64,000 nt of DNA from Daphnia pulex. Its lineage: Eukaryota > Arthropoda > Branchiopoda > Diplostraca > Daphniidae. Numbering within the stretch: position 1 is the stretch's first letter; every line of letters begins with the position of its first letter. The notes beneath the pieces were generated by a model. It was given only the letters and a program-made list of their open reading frames with translations. It ran no database searches and was not told where the DNA came from. The DNA lies in assembly GCF_021134715.1 (NCBI RefSeq), contig NC_060025.1, positions 8,494,001 through 8,558,000 of the forward strand. Reading direction: 5' to 3'. The position numbers were made by a program, and so were the translations under genes. Below, one piece after another: positions 11,301 through 23,944 of this stretch.

Positions 11301-12417
11301 TTGAGACGATCCATCAGTGTAGGTGTGGGCCGGATGATAGGAAATGGCTTCATGGCCGGCCAGGGATATCCTGCGCGCATCAAGAGATTATAGAACCAAT
11401 TAAATTTGAGTTGTCCATGATTGGGGTGGGTGGAAAAAAGGTTTTCGGGGGGTTTTTGTACCTCAACGGGGCGTCGTGGCGGCTGTTGTGGTGCGACGAA
11501 ATTTCCGAATGTTCGGCCGTGACGCTGATCTCGTCCATGGCGAATCGCCTCCAGTATTGGCGGCCTTCTTGATGCCACGTCTGGATCACACCTATGCGAA
11601 ATAGACAAAAGAAAAAAGCTTGATTATTATGACAAGTTAACGTTGATACAACCCCTCCTGGAAATTGATTATTTGACTATAAAGAAAAGAGCAATGCAAC
11701 ACCGACCCGACAAAAGCCTATAGAACGTTCTGATTAAGTAAGTAATATCAGCGCTTATTAATAACTGCGGTACGGTACTTTGGGTCCGCATAAATATGGA
11801 ATCACGCCATAAATGCAGTATAACAGGCCGTTGGTATAGGATCAGCAGCTTATCACCATTGAATAATGCAGCAAAGCCCGTCTGAGTTTCACGCTGTTCA
11901 CGGAGAACTGGCAACGCAAGTTGTTCAATTTGTCTCAACAGCAAATAAACCAGGATTGCATAAATTATTAACTTGTTGTTGTTATTTGCTTTGGCCTTAA
12001 TAGCACCGAATAACCAAATTCCTTAATGGCTAAAATGGGTCAATGATTGGGTGGGTATATCTTTCGTACCTTTGCACTGGGGCGTGAAGATACGAATGTC
12101 GGCTGGTGCGTTCAGGTAGAAACTCAACTCCCGCGGAATCAACGGCTTGCAAACGGTGGATTGATCCAGCTGCAGGAACTGGGTGTGGCCTCCGACCTAA
12201 TTCGAACATTAGCAAAGAAATTCGATTAGTATTAATGAGCTATAGATTCCCAATTTGTATTAATGTGTAATACCTGGTGACAAAATGGGCGGAGGAGCGG
12301 ACAAGGATCGGCCGGAAGAGGTGGTGGCGGTTTGATTTGCTTGTCCGGCAAATGCTGTCGATGCTGCTGATGATCCTCTTGCAATTTGAATTTTTTAGCA
12401 TTGCGCTGGACGTCCAT
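8320..12417 (-). CDS. IP6K: Inositol hexakisphosphate kinase, copy 1
   Basis: Seven coding exons on the minus strand: 12417-12274, 12196-12070, 11591-11462, 11370-11300, 10188-10007, 9741-9536 and 9448-8320, giving 662 residues with every phase consistent. Family marks in order: VGGH and VCKPLIPRE (about 49-70), the IPK-superfamily motif PCVLDLKMG at 174-182 followed by [19 protein letters not shown] near 217, SSLLIVYEG near 287, and MIDFAHTTF at about 609-617 close to the C-terminus. IP6Ks phosphorylate InsP6 to the diphosphate 5-InsP7 in cytosol and nucleus. About 300 serine-rich, probably disordered residues separate the last two motifs, making the protein longer than the ~440-residue vertebrate enzymes. 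The first coding Met lies after two short upstream ORFs, and the frame above it is shifted relative to copy 2. Confidence 0.93.
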
Positions 12418-12506
12418 TGCGCGTTTTGTTATCGATCCCGGTGGTGGTGGTGGTCGCTGATCAAGAAATTCCTCGTTTCACCCAACCGCATTCCAACATC
12501 CGCCAA

Positions 12507-15500
12507 CTTATAAAAACAACAACAACAACATTTTTCCGTTATAAGTACAGTAGATTTCGCTTCAAATAATTCAACCAGACAGAAATGTGTCCATTAGTCA
12601 CGGACCAGAGTTTTCCAACGTGAAAGTTTTCGACATCTTGCCAGCAATAACCAAATAATTCCACTACCAACACAATATCTGTGCCATTCGAATTGCCATT
12701 CCCAATTGTTGTTGTTGTCATGATGCCAACAATTCGCCTGCGCCAAAATTCGCACACAAAACTCAACACACTCGTTTCCATCCTACAACAACATTTTACG
12801 TAATCCTTTTATGGAAAAATTTTAGAAATGGCGATGAGTTGAATAAGAGGGTGTCTGACGTCATAGCGAGAAATCTATCGTTGCTCGTGCAGATCCCTCA
12901 CTTTATTCTTCCGACTGGAAAAATGAACGCATATTGACGGCGGTCTGATTAAACAGACAATTAACATAAGCTGCGTATTACGACGAGTGTACATGTCCCT
13001 GCCGGAAAGGTTTTCCTCCATTGATGCCCAAAGGCGTAATACATTTCCGCTCCATCAGTTAGTATTTCTCATCGTAGAGAAAAAGAAAGGGAATTCCCCA
13101 CACTCTCCCGATTACATTTTTCATACCCGGAGGAGCACTAGTAAATAGTTCCGTCCCGCGTGTGTAATCAACTTTTTGGCGTCTCCTCCGTGTGTGATGG
13201 AGCGCAAATTCTGCGCAATATGCCGGAAAAAAGAAAAACTGATTACAACAAATGGCGAAAAAGGATATAAATAAATCTGCTGTTGCCGAGTGCCAACACA
13301 GCAGACGACTGACGGACTCTCTCGTGCACAGTCCTTTTGCGTGTGCACGACAGCTCACGAATTGTTCTTTTTTTCCATTTTCGCGATTAGAGTTTTGCAG
13401 AGTTTCTTATCGACTCTGACAGTTCATTAGTTGGATTGCCAACGGGAGGAGCTGCGCTCTCTCTACTCAGTAGTCATTTCTCCCGAGCGGTGATGGCCAA
13501 TTCCCGCTCGAAGGGCAGAGCAATCTCTCCCGATATCATTTCGGGAGTCGACGAAAAAGAGAGAATGACACGGGGAGGGGTCGAATAGAGGTCATACGCA
13601 AACAAGAGATTACACAAGTCAAGTACATACACAGCAGCAGCAAATAATAATTTTCGTGAATATTACGTGACGTGAAAAACAAAATAGTCGTCTAGTCTAG
13701 AACTTTGACGGGTTAGCGGACTCACTTGAGAATAGAACGAAAATGTATTACCGCTCGTGTGTAACTTTCTGAAATCCATCAAAAGTCGAATGTACATAAG
13801 TTCTCTCCCCTATAGTGAAAGTTCTTATAGACGTGGTCGTCGCGGGATGCGCAAATATATTCACGAAGGGTTTTCACACAGAGTGAAAACGAACCCCCCT
13901 TTTGTCGCTGCGGGGGGTAATGTACCCAGCAGACTATACGGCGGGATAAATATTTAAATAACGGATAGTCTCTGCTGCCAGCTACTGCTCAAAGTCTGGG
14001 TCACGAACTGTGCGGGATAGGAAGTCACGATGTTCTCTGCTGTTGCCAACCGGATTTCTTTTTTATTTTCTAGCGGAGCAGCAGACAAGATGGGAACGAG
14101 TTTTCTTTGACGTGTCGGACGTCACGCACGATATCACACGAAACTGTTGTGCAGTCGGGACAGCCAAATTCAACCAATAGAAACAAAAGAGGAGCGACGG
14201 GCCGAGACTGACCCAACCGAGTGGCTCACGGCGACTGAGTTGAACCTGAGACTCGGGACGTGAAATAATAAGACCCGTCAGGCGATTAGGTTTCCTTTCA
14301 CGAGCGAAAAACGCACAAGAGAATAACCCTAGACGGAACACTCACGCAAGAGTTGTTATATTGCGCAAACATTTTTTGGCCCGACTCTATAGATTGCTGA
14401 TGTGCACTAGACAGACTCGACGGAATTGCGTGTAAGATTGGTCGAGGGTTTTTTTTTTCGTTCAGTCCCGCGTCATTGCTCAGAAGAAGGACGGGAGGGG
14501 GGCCCTTGTTCGAGTGACCTGAAACATTTTTACTGGGCGAATAACAGTCGAGCGCATTGACGTCACACGTGTGTACAATTCTTACATCTTTCTTATTATT
14601 ACATTTGCGCATTTGTTTTAAAAAAAGAATCACGATCGTGACAACAGACGGTCGGTTATTTCCCACACATACAACTATGTTATATGAGTTGCTGGGACAA
14701 GGTAATTTGTGTTAACGATTTGTTGTCCTTGTGTTGACCACACCAGCAGGTTCTCGGTGGTAACGTGAGTAGCCCTTAAATGAGTAACGGACGTCGTTAA
14801 AATGAAATTTGGTCGGAATAACATTGGACACGCTGGCCCAGCAGCAGCTGGACTCGTTAGATTACGTAATTCGATCGATTTATATGGAATCTGTCGACCG
14901 AGGGGAAAAACCCAATTTCAAATTTATTTTTCCTTTTTCGCCAATAATATTATTGTCGACTGTCCGTTTGTGTAGAAACACGAACGCTGACGCCATTCCT
15001 TTTCCCGTTTCCATTTCTTTTTGTTTGAAAGTGGGTCAGGCCGTTCGATCGATACTGTGAGCAGAGGAGCAGAAAAACGCCATGAATATTAAATGCGGCC
15101 GACTAGACTTTTGATATGCACAAATACTTTTGATATTTCTTGTTGCTCATTTTTTCCCGACTGTCGCACCCGTTTCGACATTTCGCGAGTCCTTCGGTGC
15201 TGATGGCATCCCTTGAAGGGATTCCAAGATCGATGTCCGATAACAAGGACGTGTGTACATCACATCCGCTGGATATACACCAGCTGGATAAATGGCCATG
15301 AGAGACGGAAAAAGGTATGCCGAATTGCTGCAATGCCAATTCGGTTGGCTCGCAACATTTTAATTCGCGGCGGGAAAATTTGAAAAAGTCGCAATGACGT
15401 CATTTCCTGGAAAATTCTCTATTTCGTAATAATGTCTGAAGCTTTTTTTAAAACTGAAATTCTCGGTATAGAATTGCCCACTTACTTATATAACTTGTAA

Positions 15501-17410
15501 TTTCCGGAGGCTAGATATTAAAATCCTGAATGGCAACCAGATATTAGGCGACTGACTGTCTGGTTCCACCCGTGCGTGTGATTTTGCATTTCATTGAAAA
15601 AAGAATCTATCCTCCCGCTGCGAAGCAAAAAAATAATCTCTGCCAGGTAGTTTCCAAACCGTGAAAAATAAAAGAATGGCACAACACAGCTGACGGCAAC
15701 TGTTTCTGGGTTTTTGTGACGTCATCTCGAATTAATGCGCATTCTCCCATTTTATCTTTTATTATAAATGTTTCTTTCTTTTTTACTAGCAAGCACGAAA
15801 AAGTTACGACAATTTTATATACGACCTGATGAAATGGGACTCGTTTTTTTTAACCATTGCAGGACGCCATGTCGTCACGCTGGATGTTATATCTGATGAA
15901 CGCGTGAACGTTACACGCTATAGTAGACTGCTGGGGTTGACTCGACGACCTCATGATCAACCTCAATTGTATACTGTCACTCACGAAAAAAAATAAAGTT
16001 TTTGAATGAAGAGGATTGTCGATGAGGGGGTCATAGCGTCCGCCAATTCCTAGTTGCACGAACGCGGGAATTTAAAAAAAAAAAGAATCGGTAGAATTGG
16101 GCCTGGCCTTTTTCCATATGTGTCAAGAAAATCGTCTCGGGAGTGAAATGGAAATTCGGGACAAGGTATACACACACACACACACTAGTCCCTTCTCTTT
16201 TAAATAAGAAAAAAGAATGGTGTGTTACGCAGCGTTGCATCAGCCAATATCCCGTTATTATTATATTTCTTTTTTAAAATTCACTGCAGGGGGAATCTCT
16301 TCGCAAGGCCAACGGTTCAAAAAATATTTCTTTTCTACTGGACCCGTGTTGTAGCCAGCAGGGTTCAAAGCTCTCGGCCTCTTTTTCGTCTATTTTTAAA
16401 TCCAAACCTTTTGGCCAGTTTCTTTTATTGTGCAGTCGTACACACATCGAGAGAGTTGAATTATTTGCTACCGGTTAATAGCACACCGAGTGCTGGTGTG
16501 GGGCTTCCTTTGTGTCTACTTCCCAACATTTGTGTGCCGCCGCCGAATATAATCCGCACACAACAAATTCACTCACATTGTGTAAGGTTTGGTTATGCAA
16601 TTCGTTTCAAACTTGAATAGGAGGAGCATTAACTGGCGCAATGGAATATTTCAAATCTCGTTATGAAAAGAAGAAGCCGCCATGTCTGATGTTCACTGGG
16701 CCTGGACGATGGCGAAATGTATACACATAACGGGCGACGCCCTTCCGTTACAATCTAAACATAGATGGGCCCCCCCATCCATCATTCCTTTTTTTGACTG
16801 TACGAGTGTTGATAGATAGAAGCCCCCCTCCGTATAGGGGAGTTTCACTGCCGGCCTGGAGCACCCCTCAAAAAATTTCCGTCCGTATTGATCCGGGCCG
16901 GTGTCAACCAATCGGAGAAGAGCTGTACAACGGTAGAGCCGGGGCCAACAGCTACTTGTATGTGCAGTGAAACGATGGCACAGTCAAGAGAGTGGGGATT
17001 CCCATTCGGGTTTTCTCTACTGAACGCCAAAACTATCCTCCCACCCACCCAAACCAACTGAACTTTGTGCCAACAAACGTCCGGAATTATTTACTCGACT
17101 CCCGCTAAAGTCATTTCAATAACTGCACTAGTGTAGAGCCTATTAAGCTGACGTAATATACGAAACAAAATCAAATGCCCTCCCCAACACTGAACACAGT
17201 TGACTACTTCACTTGCCAAAAAAAGAAAGATGGACGATGCCTAAAAACTATCCCGACTAATCAAAAGTTGAAAACCGTCAGCTGTTTGCTGATGATGACG
17301 GACCTCCCGGGGTTTCGACCGAACAAAACGACAAAGTCGGAATTGGAAAACAACAAAAAAACATGGCCAACGAACGACGAGTGTGGAATAACAAAGAGAG
17401 AGAGACTTAC
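12507..17410 (-). other. Long 5'UTR intron of IP6K copy 1
   Basis: A strong donor (AATAAG|GTAAGT, minus strand, exon end 17411) pairs with an acceptor before TTGGCGG (exon start 12506). The implied intron is 4.9 kb. It contains no credible gene. It holds an (AC)n run at 16170-16185, a GA run near 11203-11219 just downstream, and the conserved CCAAT-containing element at 16885-16917. The splice join is a prediction; a cDNA would settle it. Confidence 0.55.
16885..16917. promoter_or_regulatory. Conserved CCAAT-containing element in the IP6K 5'UTR intron, copy 1
   Basis: The segment starts GTATTGATC and ends GTGTCAACCAATCGGAG. It is nearly identical to 36737-36769 in the second IP6K unit, while the surrounding intron has diverged. 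Conservation within a non-coding intron suggests a regulatory site or an alternative promoter; the factor is unknown. Confidence 0.5.
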
Positions 17411-17770
17411 CTTATTGTGCAGAAATTGGTTTTTCGGGATAGATCCAGCCAGCGTCGTTCGTTCACTGTCCAGAAGAAAGAAAAAAAGAAATTCCGTTGT
17501 CTGATATTTGTTTTTCGTCTTTTGGCTGGAAGAACTTTAATCAAGTTGAGCTGCAGCACTGGTGAAAGAAGAAGAAGATGGGCCACCACCACACACAAAC
17601 AAAGAAAGTCTTTTAACAGCAGAGCCCGTGTGGCTTAGAATGGCAATGTTGTCTTTGTCTGTCTGTCTGCTGCTGGGGGTAGTGGCGAGTTTTACACACA
17701 GCTGCGGGAAAAAATGGGGGAGCTCGGCACGAAACGGTGTTGACTCGGAGACGAGCAGTCGCTCTGTGAG
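17411..17770 (-). other. Predicted untranslated first exon of IP6K copy 1
   Basis: On the minus strand this segment contains no ATG, ends in a consensus donor at 17411, and shares blocks with the equivalent segment of copy 2. These include AACATTGCCAT and, at its start, a block read on the plus strand as CGGAGACGAGCAGTCGCTCT (17747-17766). Absence of ATG plus conservation supports a 5' leader. The transcription start is not fixed and is guessed at the conserved block near 17744-17769. Confidence 0.5.
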
Positions 17771-18050
17771 CCGAGCCCAGCAACTAACGCATACAGTATA
17801 GTCCCCCCACCTCTCTTCTTCCTCCTCTCTTTGCACAGAAACCCCACCCACCTCTGGTCCACCTCCTCCCCCCTCCCCTTTGGTGTATGGGGTCCTTTAA
17901 GTTGGCACGTCGATTCGGATCAACGAGTCACGTGACCCGTTTCTATTGGCTTGGCCCTTTCTCTTTCCGTACGCATTCACAAAATAAAAGTGGGAAGATA
18001 CGCGAACGTCTTTTTTCTTTTCTTTTTGCTTTTCGATGAACGCGGGAGAC
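17771..18050 (-). promoter_or_regulatory. Probable promoter of IP6K copy 1 with an E-box
   Basis: Immediately upstream of the predicted leader lies a C/T-rich stretch and then the palindrome GTCACGTGAC at 17927-17936, an E-box of the bHLH-ZIP (USF/MITF) type, followed by an inverted CCAAT (TATTGG) near 17943. No TATA box is evident. Copy 2 does not show this E-box at the equivalent place. Confidence 0.4.
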
Positions 18051-18059
18051 GAATATCTC

Positions 18060-19670
18060 TAGTGAACATCATCGGCACCGTCTAAGTGACTAGAGAAATG
18101 GAAGATTTGTAAATGGATTTCGTGTAATTAACGTAGGGTAAACGACGAATCTCGTGACTTGTTGCAAATCGTCGTTCGAGAGTTATTCCTTTATTAAATC
18201 CGAAGTTTATTCTTGAAAATTTATAGAATTGTTATCCTGGGCTCCTGATGATTATGGTAATTGCCATTGACCTTATCATATGGGGAACGCAAACAAATTG
18301 CCATTTCAAAGCGAGTTAGAATGAATTCTCTCGTTTGCTTAATGATTTGTTTGATATTCAGGAAATCACTTAAAAATACTGATGTCCGGATCAGAATATC
18401 AATACTTAATTGAAAGCGTAAACCGATGGCGTTGAGAGCGTCTTTATAACGATAGAACGCATCTTAATATTATGTAATTTTCGAAAAAATACAGTCATCA
18501 ACTGTGGTAAATCTTAATATGTAAAATGTTCACTTTTAAATTTTTTAGGCTTACATAATATTCACTGAAATATTCATAGAAGTTGACAAAATATAGGGCA
18601 CTCAACAGAATTTAAAATACCGAAACTGTCACATCTCTCCCATTGGAGAATCATTTCAAATAGACCGCAATGTTTTATTTAATTTAATTAAACTGCCTTT
18701 CTCTGAGAAAATAATATTAAGTTTCATTCTTCACTCTCGAATCGTTTTTTCGAATAATCGCGGCGAATAATCAGGCGCCTTATAAATTTCATTTAAATGA
18801 ACTGTATCTGCACTGTCTTAGTGATTAGAATAATGCGTGATTGGTATTGGAATTCGTGTTACCCACGAAGTTTAAACGTCAAGAAGCGCGACACTGTTAA
18901 CCATTCGGAATCCGATATAAGCATTCTTTCAATTAGAGCCTAAGGTTATTATTAAAAGATTAACATCTTGAGTTCCGATACCATCCAATTCCTAACTAAG
19001 CTTTAGTCATGAGAGCTTCGGAAAATGGTTGTATTGAAGTAATATTATCGGATTACGACACTTGTATAAACCAAGATACGGGTCTCGATGTTATTACTAT
19101 CAGAAGAACTCAAGGATGCGGAATTAGAGTCCGAAACTGTAAATAACTGATATCCGAATCAGAATATCAATTAACTAATACGTGCGTATGCTAGTGGCGT
19201 TGATAGCAAATCTTTAATATCTCAACTCTTCGTTATAAGTTGAAACGACGACAAACTGCAGTCATCAGCTGTGGTAAATCTTAAGACGTAAAATGCTCAA
19301 TCGTACATTTTAAGGCCGACATTAAATTCGCTTAAATATTCAATAAAGTCGACAAATTATAGAGTGTTGGCTCGGAGTATTCAACGTCATTATTCTCTCG
19401 AATCGTTTTTCGTAAAATCGCGGCAGTTTTATTTCGATGGAAACCTCTCCGTCTCAACGCTAGATGGCTCCAAAATGAGTAAGAAGCGGGACTTTTGAAA
19501 TTTCTAGCAAAGTTTGATTCAAGTTGGTGCTCACTGCTCAGTGACAATGATTTATTGTGAAAAATGAATGATATCTCCATCACAAAACGGACGTCGTTTT
19601 GAAATGTTGTATGTATGCCCTGATGAGAGTGGAAGAATCATTTTCCCATTTTTAAATACCGTCACAAAGA
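18060..19670. repeat. Repeat mosaic, two adjacent plus-orientation copies
   Basis: Two related units follow each other (about 18060-18760 and 18795-19670). Both contain a CTGT(C)TAAGTGA-type block, a TCAGAATATCAAT block, an ATTCA(T/A)-GAAGT-GACAAA block and a CTCTCGAATCGTTTTT end. The second unit continues with AACGCTAGATGGCTCC and AAGAAGCGGGACTTTTGAAA. It is repeated as a whole, in the same orientation, at 23945-24815. No transposase or reverse transcriptase frame is visible; small frames inside just follow the repeat. Confidence 0.7.
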
Positions 19671-21129
19671 AAGAAACTTCCGGGGTGGACCTACGGACTT
19701 TTTTATGCGGGCAGATCTCCACGTGCTGTACCGTGAATTTCTGCAATTTGTCGGATTCAAATCGAGGGGGTTGGGAATAAGAAAATTCGCAGTAAAAACG
19801 GCGGTCATCTTTTTTCCCCCATCTTATAAAGGGAGGAAGCAGGAAGGGTAAGCTTTTTTTCTCTTGGCGGAAAAGGGCGCCTACAATAACAACCGGAGGT
19901 CATTTTTAACCATTTCTTTGAGCTTTTTTTTGATAATGTTAGAAAAAAATCAATTCGATGGATATTATGAGCTACTTTAGTATTTTTTTTACGTGAACTG
20001 TGTTTGTGAACAATAGTATCATTCCGTGAGCTTTACTTTTCTTTGCACCAGTTAATTCTCTATGTTACACAAGCGCTCGATGTATTCATTGACACTAATG
20101 ATATAAATTTTTGTGTTACTATTTTAGAAGCCACATTTTTTATTTTAACATACGGGCTGCTCATCGATGGATCATCTATCTATTAGGCATAATGTGTCAT
20201 TATGAATGCCTAATTTAATAGAGGTCTTTCTGGGAAATGGAGTAACCCATCTCTTTAAGGAAACGTTCACACTACTTGAGCAGCAATGTGATTTATTACA
20301 ACAAAACTAATAGAATATCAATGATATTTAATAATAGCCACGGGTGGCGAATGAAATGAAGATCTATCAGTCGCGTATACACTAATAGGAAGTTAATCAA
20401 GAAACAAATTTCCGTTTTACAAAAACGTCAAAGTTAATATCAGAGTTCATTTATTACTTGATCGATAAATAGCAACAATTGCGTTGAAAAGCCCATACAG
20501 TCTGGCAAGTTTATTAATTATGCCGATTGTAAATTCCCAGACCAACGTCAATTGTTAAATGAAAGCCGTTCGATCGATCATTATATTCGCGATCAAAATT
20601 AACACGATCTCACGTTCAAATCGTTGAGATGCGTCTAACGATTCCACAGTTTCGAACCTACTACGAGTCTAAGTTTAAAATTTGACAATCTACGCAACCA
20701 GGATATTTACGTTGGTAATAAAAGCCATCAAAAAGAGATATGAAGGTATTAAGTCGGTAATACTCGAATCGCACCACATCTCGCACGATAACCCATTGAC
20801 ACCGTTTAGCATTTATACGTATCGACGCTCCGTCTACTTTCAGGTCGACGGACGACGTAACATAAAGACTTGGCAAAAAGCCTAGCAAGAATTCTTTTAC
20901 GACATCCTAATAGTTTCGCCTGTGTTATATCGAGTGCTTCTGTGCATTTACAACACCCAGTCTCATATATATATACTATGTGCAGATAGAGATACTTTTC
21001 AAATAAAAAGGTATTCGACGTTTATTGATCCCGAATCTCCCAATCGAAATGAAACGGGAAAGTTATCACAATTCCCGACGGCTTTTTCTCGTGTTTCGGT
21101 TTTGTGTAGTATAGTAGTATATAGAAGAA
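19671..21129. other. Non-coding stretch within the repeat mosaic
   Basis: AT-rich, with no credible gene and no repeat partner found by eye within this window. Short frames (for example on both strands at 20661-20888) overlap each other and lack family signals. Confidence 0.4.
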
Positions 21130-21470
21130 GCAATGGGACTAGCCTATTTTACCATTCACGAGAAATCGAACGCGATATTAAGATCGATTTCCGAACAAGA
21201 GTTTCTCCGCCATAGTCTGGAACGGTTCGTGAAGGTTAGCGAGTCCATGTCGGCCGACGAACGAACGAGGGGCTCGTCTGCTGTTCTTTCTTTCTTAGAA
21301 TCCACATCACGCCATCATTTATAATACACATGATTTCTCCACTTCAAAAGGCCTGGCAGTGGTGGGGAGGTCTGCGTCTACGTCTTGTTGCTGCGCAAAC
21401 ACGTTCTTCGTGGAAATTGCGAAATCGATCTTGACCAGGAAAAACCATTCATTATATTTTAAATAATGCC
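21130..21470. repeat. Inverted-repeat partner of 22325-22645
   Basis: Reverse complementary to 22325-22645 over about 320 bp. Shared landmarks are AAGGCCTGGCAGTGGTGGGG, ATGTCGGCCGACGAACGAACG, GGAACGGTTCGTG and ACGAGAAATCGAACGCGAT. Together with its partner it would form a large hairpin with an ~850-bp loop. A minus-strand frame of 63 codons at 21495-21686 lies in the loop but has no recognisable features. Confidence 0.75.
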
Positions 21471-22082
21471 AACAAGTGAGCAAATACGACGAAGTTATTG
21501 ATCTCTTGATACGAAACTGCCTAGCGATGCCCGAGGAAAGAAAAATTGGGCAGAATAAATCAAATGGAATAGCGCGGATTTCACGTTATCGACGTAAAAT
21601 TTGACCAAAGTTGCCGTCAACTCCCCATCAGAAAAATTGCGCATTCTTGACGGCATGCCTTCTTGACTACGAGGGACGCTATCCATTGATTACTTCCATG
21701 GATTGAGTGAACTTTATAATATAACCCATTCACAATAAGTAGATCTGCAAATAAATTTGCCACAAGTGAAACACCACCCGATTAAAATGTGCATGTTTGT
21801 CTCACAATCATCACTCACTTATCACAGATTTCAAGATTTAAATACAGTCATTTTTATTCGTTTTGTAAAGAATGAATTACCCTAAGCGACAGTTGTTTAC
21901 CATCAGCCCATCTATTTCCAGAAGAATTTCTGGGTTTACGGTCTTCTTTAGGGAAATTCTTACTACATCCATAACACTAATTTTACATGAAAATATATAC
22001 TTGTCTTAAGGTAATATCAGCTGTAGCGATAAATTGTTCTTGTCCGTAATAAAATTCTGGATATGTAATCTTGTTTATATCT

Positions 22083-23900
22083 ATGCGTCATTCAATCAAA
22101 TACGCACAAGTTAGTAAGATTAAAGTTCACGAAAAAAAAATTGTCATTACATTTCCTGTATACCAGCTTTGTTTTTTAGCTTCTAATCATTTCTCAGTTC
22201 ATTCGTCAAACAGCGTGCATTGTGCTGCATTTTTTAAAATTTGAGTTGCATTTTTTTTTCAAATCGCGCCAGTTTTGTTTTTAACTATGCATCATTCGTT
22301 TAACGACGCACAAGTCAGTAAGATTATACAATGAATGGTTTTTCTGGTCAAGATCAATTTCGCAATTTCCACGAAGTACGAGGTTGTGCAACAACCAGAC
22401 GTATACAGTAGACACAGACCTCCCCACCACTGCCAGGCCTTTCGAAGTGGGGCAATCATGTGCATTATAAATGATGGCGTGAAACGAATTCAAAGAAAGA
22501 AACAAGAAACAACAGCAGACGAGCCCCTCGTTCGTTCGTCGGCCGACATGGGCTCGCTAACCTGCACGAACCGTTCCAGCAGACCATGGCGGAGAAACTC
22601 TTGTTCGAAAAACGATCTAAAAATCGCGTTCGATTTCTCGTGAATAAAAAAAAATAAAAATAGAAACTGTCGTGATTTTTCAAAATAAACGATTCGAGAG
22701 AATAATGAAGAAGGAAACTTAAAAATTATTATCTCAGAGGAGCTCCAGACTTTCAGTCTCTAGGAAATGAAATTTTTATTTCTCAAATCGGAGAGATGGG
22801 ACGGTTTCGGTATTTTAAATTATGTGGGATACTGCGAGCCAACTCCCTATGATTTGTAAACTTTCATGAATATTTCCGCGAATTTATTGTCGGCCTTAGA
22901 AATTTACGAGTGAACGTATTACGTCTTCAGTATGACCACAACTGAGGAATGTAGGTTTCGTAGGTTACATAATTTAACGATGTATTCTTTCGTCAAGATA
23001 CGCTCTTAACGCCACTGGTATGCGCACGTTATGGATAATTGATATTCTGATTCGGAAATCAGTCATTAGGCTTGCTTCCCTGGAATCTATCAAAGAGCTG
23101 ACATCCTCTAGAATTTTTAGAGATTCTATGAGACGCACAGTCAATTGGAGAAATATTTAAATCTGTTGCTGTGTGCCTGTGTACACAATAGCATGATTTG
23201 AATGTTATCAGGGAAACATCTGTAAATTCAATTATGTAAACTACGGCTATTATAAAGGAATAATTTACGAACGCCGAGTGATAAAACTTCTAACGAGTCT
23301 CTGCGTTTAAACTTCGTGGTTTCCACGAATCCTAATACAAATCACGCATTTCTCTAGTCACAAAGACAGTGCCGATACAGTTCATTTTTAAAGAAACACA
23401 ACTTATATGTTATATGGTAAACAAAGAGCGGATGTACTTGTCGGAATATCCACGACTGAAACAAAAATTTAGAAAATGCAGTTACGCACCCTGTTCGACG
23501 AATAAACTGAGAAATAATTAGAAGCTAAAAACAGGGGTGTTGGCTCGCAGTATTCGACAGAATTAAAACTACCGAAAATGTCCCATCGAGCCCATCTAAG
23601 ATATAAAATTATATAAAGACTGGAAACCCTCTGAAATAACATCGAATTTCCTTCTTCATTATTCTCTCGAATCGTTAATTTCGAAAAATCACGGCAATTT
23701 TCTTCTTTTAATCTTTGCGTCATTCGTTCAACGACGCACAAGTCAGTAAGATTAAAGTTCACGAAAAATATATTTTAAATTATATAATGCTACCCATGTC
23801 TTGTATATTAGCTCTGTTTCTAATTATTTCTCAGTTCATTCGTCAAACTCAAAAAGCGTGCATTGCTGCATTTTTTTAAAATTTTTGGATTCAATCATGG
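22083..23900. repeat. Repeat mosaic, inverted copies and short direct repeat
   Basis: Three parts can be distinguished. A direct repeat of about 170 bp occurs at 22083-22250 and 23717-23890, with CACAAGT-AGTAAGATTAAAG and TTTCTCAGTTCATTCGTCAAA. The segment 22325-22645 is the inverse of 21130-21470. The segment 22690-23395 is a minus-orientation relative of the 18.06-19.4 kb units, with TTGATATTCTGATTCGGA and TGCGTTTAAACTTCGTGG. No gene is supported. Confidence 0.65.
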
Positions 23901-23944
23901 ATATCTAGACAATCCGGTCCTTGCATACTATATATACTGTATTT

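Noticed and set aside
11300-11370. Alternative reading of IP6K exon 4 giving [15 protein letters not shown], which looks a little like the NPW segment
   Set aside because: The phases do not fit exon 3 or exon 5, and the only difference between the two copies is synonymous in the ISLAGHE frame but not in this one.
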